A stretch of 64,000 bases of DNA from Thiobacillus sp. 0-1251 (lineage in GTDB: Bacteria; Pseudomonadota; Gammaproteobacteria; Burkholderiales; Thiobacillaceae). The number at the start of each line of letters is the position of its first letter. Positions within the stretch are counted from its first letter, which is position 1. Below are positions 61,901 through 64,000 of this stretch, piece after piece. The translations under genes were made by a program, and so were the position numbers. The notes under the pieces are model-generated. The model ran no database searches, had not been told where the DNA came from, and saw nothing but the letters and a program-made list of their open reading frames with translations. The DNA lies in the NCBI GenBank assembly GCA_001899305.1, contig MKWL01000020.1, positions 1 to 64,000 on the forward strand, given 5' to 3'.

Positions 61901-62729
61901 AGGGGTTGTTGTTGTGATCGCAGGCGAAACCGAACAGTTGGCCGATGCGGGGCTCGATGTCCGAAAGCTGTTCGCGGAATTGTTCTTCCAGCTTGTTGGC
62001 CTCGCTCGAAGTGGCAAGCCAGTCTTCGAAATCCAGTTCGTCGACCAGCGCCAATCCGCCGTCCGTCGAGTCGCGGGTGGCCTGGGTCTGGACCGGCCGC
62101 GCCTGTTTGAGCGCATCGAGTACGCCTTGCACAAATCGGGTCTGCACGGCCGGGCCGTGATTGGCGAATTCATGCACGGCGCTCAGCAGGCCGCTGTGTT
62201 CGGCAATGCCGGATGCCTGCACGGCTGCGGCGCTCAGTTTGTCGCCCAGTACACGCATGATCTGGTCGTGCACCTGGAACAGGGTCTCGCTCAGCAGGGT
62301 GGTACTGGCTTCGCGCAAATGGGGATGGGCAGCGGAGGTCGGCAGGGCGGCCAGTTTTTGCCGGTGTCCCGCCATGCGCAGCCTTTGCAGCGCACGCAGC
62401 GCATCGACGGGTTGCCGGGCGAACGCCACCCCGACCCCGAGCGGACTCAGACGCTTGAGCTGCGCAGGCACCCGGAAGGTCTGGGCCGCACTGAGCGACA
62501 CAGGGGTGAAGACGATTTCTACCGCAGCATCGGCGCGCTTGGCCAAAGCGGTGATCGCCGCTTCCGGGTTGGTGAACTTGAGAAACAGGCCGCCCTGGCA
62601 GAAATCGCGAATCTCGCAGGCGATTTCCGTGTATCCCGGTTGCGTGATAATGGCGGCCTGTGAAACCTGGAAGCGCCGGTCGCGCCGCAATTCCTGGCCG
62701 GTATGTTGGTTATCTGTCGCGTTAGCCAT
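58977..62729 (-). CDS. PilZ-DUF1631-GGDEF-like-EAL protein
   Basis: A 1250-residue cytoplasmic c-di-GMP-linked protein. It has an N-terminal PilZ-like domain (about 15-125), the large DUF1631 region (about 130-770, including a Pro/Ala/Gly-rich insert around 350-445), a GGDEF-like part lacking the GGDEF motif (about 855-1010) and an EAL domain (about 1010-1248). In the EAL domain the first motif reads EVLL rather than EALxR. The Asn of INLSGQ, the Glu of FEISE, the Asp-Glu of LDEFG and the Lys of LKIDR are present, so it may still cleave c-di-GMP or only bind it. ATG at 62729 is used; GTG at 62738 is an alternative. No signal peptide. Confidence 0.88.
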   Translation of the reverse strand: MANATDNQHTGQELRRDRRFQVSQAAIITQPGYTEIACEIRDFCQGGLFLKFTNPEAAITALAKRADAAVEIVFTPVSLSAAQTFRVPAQLKRLSPLGVGVAFARQPVDALRALQRLRMAGHRQKLAALPTSAAHPHLREASTTLLSETLFQVHDQIMRVLGDKLSAAAVQASGIAEHSGLLSAVHEFANHGPAVQTRFVQGVLDALKQARPVQTQATRDSTDGGLALVDELDFEDWLATSSEANKLEEQFREQLSDIEPRIGQLFGFACDHNNNPFGPAVIGHAYRGALQDVPVLAKARQVAYATLRDVLTELLAPLYAELLALLPVSQAEVERHKPAVSPQHAAAPASDDASHPAQPEGQASSPPAQPRGTLNRLAGSLLDFFRGQPPAPGAAPATGATGAPAAGGAMPGYAPQPQGMPAAAGAGGGAAGQTMMPGTSGIAHSPVLQRLAAAGALPPAVTHEMQRSVDMFGALFDTMHAEKSVSEGMRPFFQQLETSLIKLAMADPEFLASPAHPAHKVLNTLDRISMVAGDDGKITDARLLRLMSRWTDRINAEADKNPGVFEEARTQLERVVKPLLHERAARVFRLQEMCEGRQRAEVVKQRILRDLLKRLENERAVPNAVIELLNGGWRNVLLIAEMRHGVDSDEAREAWQVLQQLCTWLDADPTEPPTTTQIQALLQQIDQALTQVCADKFAQDRIVDQLAAALLDEGKSQHQRTSVAARLDDAASEPLSEAQDNLAERLRVGDWLQFKSLDAPLNLIWIGDQPPVYVFANYRGIKKLDLKRQDLLQSLEDGEAQWTEDLELPLMDRSYSAMIQKMQRDLLWQASHDPATGLANRKSFFRSIRRNWLRSQTADSGYAIGVIQFDISKPTGETAGVEIRTPILRDYAQIMPTLLPPNALLARSGESGIAFWIEAAGQASAQAQTEALLHALTAHPQEINGTRYRVQPAAGLAWARDCITPEVYYDNANAACARARESDMSVVQYDSEADESGVLALAEWAHELTAILASNQLSLNCQPVAAAADAARTPLYYEVLLHPTAEGERSIATRDLIAVAERLQRITEIDRWVVRHVLQWMRAHSDTLARIGGLSINLSGQSVTNPLFLKYLQAELARGDLPGDKLIFEISEADAVEGHAQTQLFMRQLQRHGCRFTLDEFGAGNSSYTSLKSMKLDYLKIDRALVREIGTSMIDEALVRSILETGSFLGIRTVAGFVENEEALAKLAEMGVDCVQGYLIGEPRPLETLA

Positions 62730-62864
62730 CGTTTCCACACTTTCCCTTGGTTTTTCCCCACCTGCTCAATACAACGGCCCGGTCGTGCTGTCCAGCTCAG
62801 GGCGACGCCGGCCGGGCTGGAAGTCACTTGGCGGACTCCGCCTGATTTTGGTAGACTCCCATGC

Positions 62865-62933
62865 ATGAATTGTGCCGCAAAGTTCTTTTTTAGCCGCTTT
62901 TATCCCACGCCGCAGGCGGTCGGGAGGCGCTGA
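62865..62933 (+). CDS. Leader peptide of Phe/Tyr attenuator (22 codons)
   Basis: MNCAAKFFFSRFY begins this 22-residue peptide, which has four Phe codons and one Tyr codon within the seven codons at 62883-62903, and ends at TGA 62931-62933. It is followed 23 bases later by an intrinsic terminator in front of the DAHP synthase gene. Such clustered codons are the hallmark of ribosome-mediated attenuation (compare the Phe-rich leader of enterobacterial pheA). No clear Shine-Dalgarno is seen; an overlapping ATG at 62861 is in another frame. Too short for ordinary gene finders. Confidence 0.75.
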   Translation: MNCAAKFFFSRFYPTPQAVGRR

Positions 62934-62984
62934 GACGAGCAGCAACGCCTTGACGAAACCGCCAGCCCGCTGGCGGTTTTTTTG
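62908..62984 (+). promoter_or_regulatory. Transcription attenuator: antiterminator and terminator stems
   Basis: Four segments can pair in alternative ways. Segment 1, CGCC (62908-62911), pairs with 2, GGCGGT (62915-62920). Segment 2 pairs instead with 3, ACCGCC (62958-62963), enclosing a second stem AGGCGCTG/CAG-CGCCT (62925-62950). Segment 3, as AAACCGCCAG (62956-62965), pairs with 4, CTGGCGGTTT (62970-62979), a perfect 10-bp stem with a four-base loop and a T run to about 62984: the terminator. A ribosome stalled at the Phe/Tyr codons would cover segment 1 and favour read-through. Confidence 0.75.
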
Positions 62985-63026
62985 TTTAAGCCGCCGCGAT
63001 CGAAGCACACCAACCGGAGCCTGAAC

Positions 63027-64000
63027 ATGTCTGCCACCCGAACCGACGATACCCGCATCGAGCAAAGCGGCGAACTGCTCGCCCCGATGCAGGTCATGCG
63101 CGAACTGCGCGCCAACGAAACCGTACTGGCCCATGTGGCCCATGCGCGCAGCGCCATCCACGACGTGCTGCGCGGGGCGGACGACCGCATGTTCATCGTC
63201 GTCGGCCCCTGTTCCATCCACGATCCGGCCGCCGCGCTCGATTATGCGCGCAAGCTGAAGCCGCTGGCCGACGAATTGGCGCACGAGCTCATCATCGTGA
63301 TGCGCGTGTATTTCGAAAAGCCGCGCACCACCGTGGGCTGGAAAGGGCTGATCAACGATCCTCACCTGGACGAGAGTTTCGACATCAACGAAGGCCTGCG
63401 CCTGGCGCGCAAACTACTGCTGGAAGTCAACGAGATCGGCCTGCCGTGCGCGACCGAGTTCCTCGACCTGATTTCGCCGCAATATATCGCCGATCTGGTG
63501 AGCTGGGGGGCCATCGGCGCACGCACCACCGAATCGCAGTCGCATCGCCAGTTGGCGTCCGGCCTGTCGTGTCCGGTCGGCTTCAAGAACGGCACCGACG
63601 GCAGCCTGCGCATCGCGGTCGATGCGATCAAGGCGGCGGCAGCGCGCCACCATTTCATTTCCATCACCAAGTCGGGTCATGTCGGCGTGTTCAGCACCTC
63701 GGGCAACGAGGATACGCACGTGATCCTGCGCGGCGGCAAGACGCCCAATTACGATGCGGCCAGCGTCCATCTGGCATGCGGCGAGCTGGCGTCGGCGGGC
63801 TTGCGCCAGCAGTTGATGATCGATTTCTCGCATGCCAATTCGAGCAAGCAGTTCCAGCGCCAGATGGACGTCGGGGCCGACGTGGCGGCGCAGGTGGCGG
63901 GCGGCGACACCCGCATCATCGGCGCGATGATCGAAAGCCACTTGAACGCGGGGCGTCAGGATATGGTCGCCGGCCAGCCGCTGGAATACGCCAAGTCGAT
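63027..64000 (+). CDS. aroG: 3-deoxy-7-phosphoheptulonate (DAHP) synthase, partial
   Basis: First enzyme of the shikimate pathway: condenses erythrose 4-phosphate and phosphoenolpyruvate. The 324 codons visible (3' end beyond the window) show a class I AroF/G/H enzyme: GPCSIHD with catalytic residues, MRVYFEKPRTTVGWKGLINDP, ARTTESQSHRQLASGLS, GFKNGTDG and DFSHANSSK. The N-terminal extension with RIEQSGEL is the part that carries feedback sensitivity in these enzymes. ATG at 63027 follows CCGGAGCC. The Phe/Tyr leader and attenuator just upstream suggest end-product control at transcription. No stop appears before base 64000. Confidence 0.95.
   Translation, partial: MSATRTDDTRIEQSGELLAPMQVMRELRANETVLAHVAHARSAIHDVLRGADDRMFIVVGPCSIHDPAAALDYARKLKPLADELAHELIIVMRVYFEKPRTTVGWKGLINDPHLDESFDINEGLRLARKLLLEVNEIGLPCATEFLDLISPQYIADLVSWGAIGARTTESQSHRQLASGLSCPVGFKNGTDGSLRIAVDAIKAAAARHHFISITKSGHVGVFSTSGNEDTHVILRGGKTPNYDAASVHLACGELASAGLRQQLMIDFSHANSSKQFQRQMDVGADVAAQVAGGDTRIIGAMIESHLNAGRQDMVAGQPLEYAKS

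Noticed and set aside
62703-62864. Longer version of the leader ORF (76 codons)
   Set aside because: The upstream part overlaps the 5' end of the opposite EAL gene and has no start signal; only the last 22 codons make sense as an attenuator leader.

Overview
The window is about 64 kb of GC-rich, tightly packed chromosome from a betaproteobacterium. The gene order (rpoZ next to a spoT-type gene, gmk and yicC; rph-rdgB-hemW; ubiA/ubiC next to recG) and a bacterial sucrose operon fit a Thiobacillus- or Nitrosomonadales-like chemolithotroph. This placement is inferred from memory of gene content. No phage, transposase, plasmid or CRISPR module is visible. The window opens in the 3' end of a 5S rRNA gene and closes inside a DAHP synthase gene.

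Layout. (1) 1-15.2 kb, housekeeping: 5S rRNA end and terminator; birA-coaX-SPOR protein (+); ubiA-ubiC-recG-ridA-spoT-rpoZ-gmk-yicC (-); a Ser/Thr kinase and PP2C phosphatase pair separated by an inverted-repeat element; rph-rdgB-hemW (+). (2) 15.2-22.9 kb: a GAF/PAS/GGDEF sensor, a divergent RsuA-type pseudouridine synthase, dienelactone hydrolase and folE, an isoprenylcysteine-methyltransferase-like membrane protein, an unknown 117-residue protein, and a membrane GGDEF protein behind a sigma-28-type promoter. (3) 22.9-29.7 kb (-): tatD, BI-1 protein, slipin/NfeD pair, NhaD-type antiporter, CBS protein, Kef-type antiporter. (4) 30-37.6 kb (+): DUF481 outer-membrane protein, then fructokinase, sucrose-phosphate synthase/phosphatase, sucrose synthase and MscS channel, which look like one osmolyte operon. 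(5) 37.6-42.5 kb: tandem UspA protein, Ca2+/cation exchanger overlapping a P-type Ca2+ ATPase. (6) 42.5-48.2 kb: MarR regulator, glnE, acs, eRF1-like small protein. (7) 48.2-57.9 kb: a c-di-GMP-I riboswitch controlling a tiny exported protein, FMN reductase, pirin/LysR pair, Hsp15, YhdP, nitrilase-family amidase, tldD. (8) 57.9-64 kb: an AT-richer HEPN-like gene, a repeat-filled gap, a 1250-residue PilZ/DUF1631/GGDEF-like/EAL protein, and a Phe/Tyr leader-peptide attenuator in front of DAHP synthase.

Two regulatory systems stand out. At 48411-48844 a class I c-di-GMP aptamer precedes a 72-residue signal-peptide protein closed by its own terminator. At 62865-62984 a 22-codon leader with four Phe codons and one Tyr codon in a seven-codon stretch is followed by mutually exclusive antiterminator and terminator stems ahead of the DAHP synthase gene. 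Together with two GGDEF proteins, an EAL protein and the sigma-28-type promoter, c-di-GMP signalling is a recurring theme of the window.
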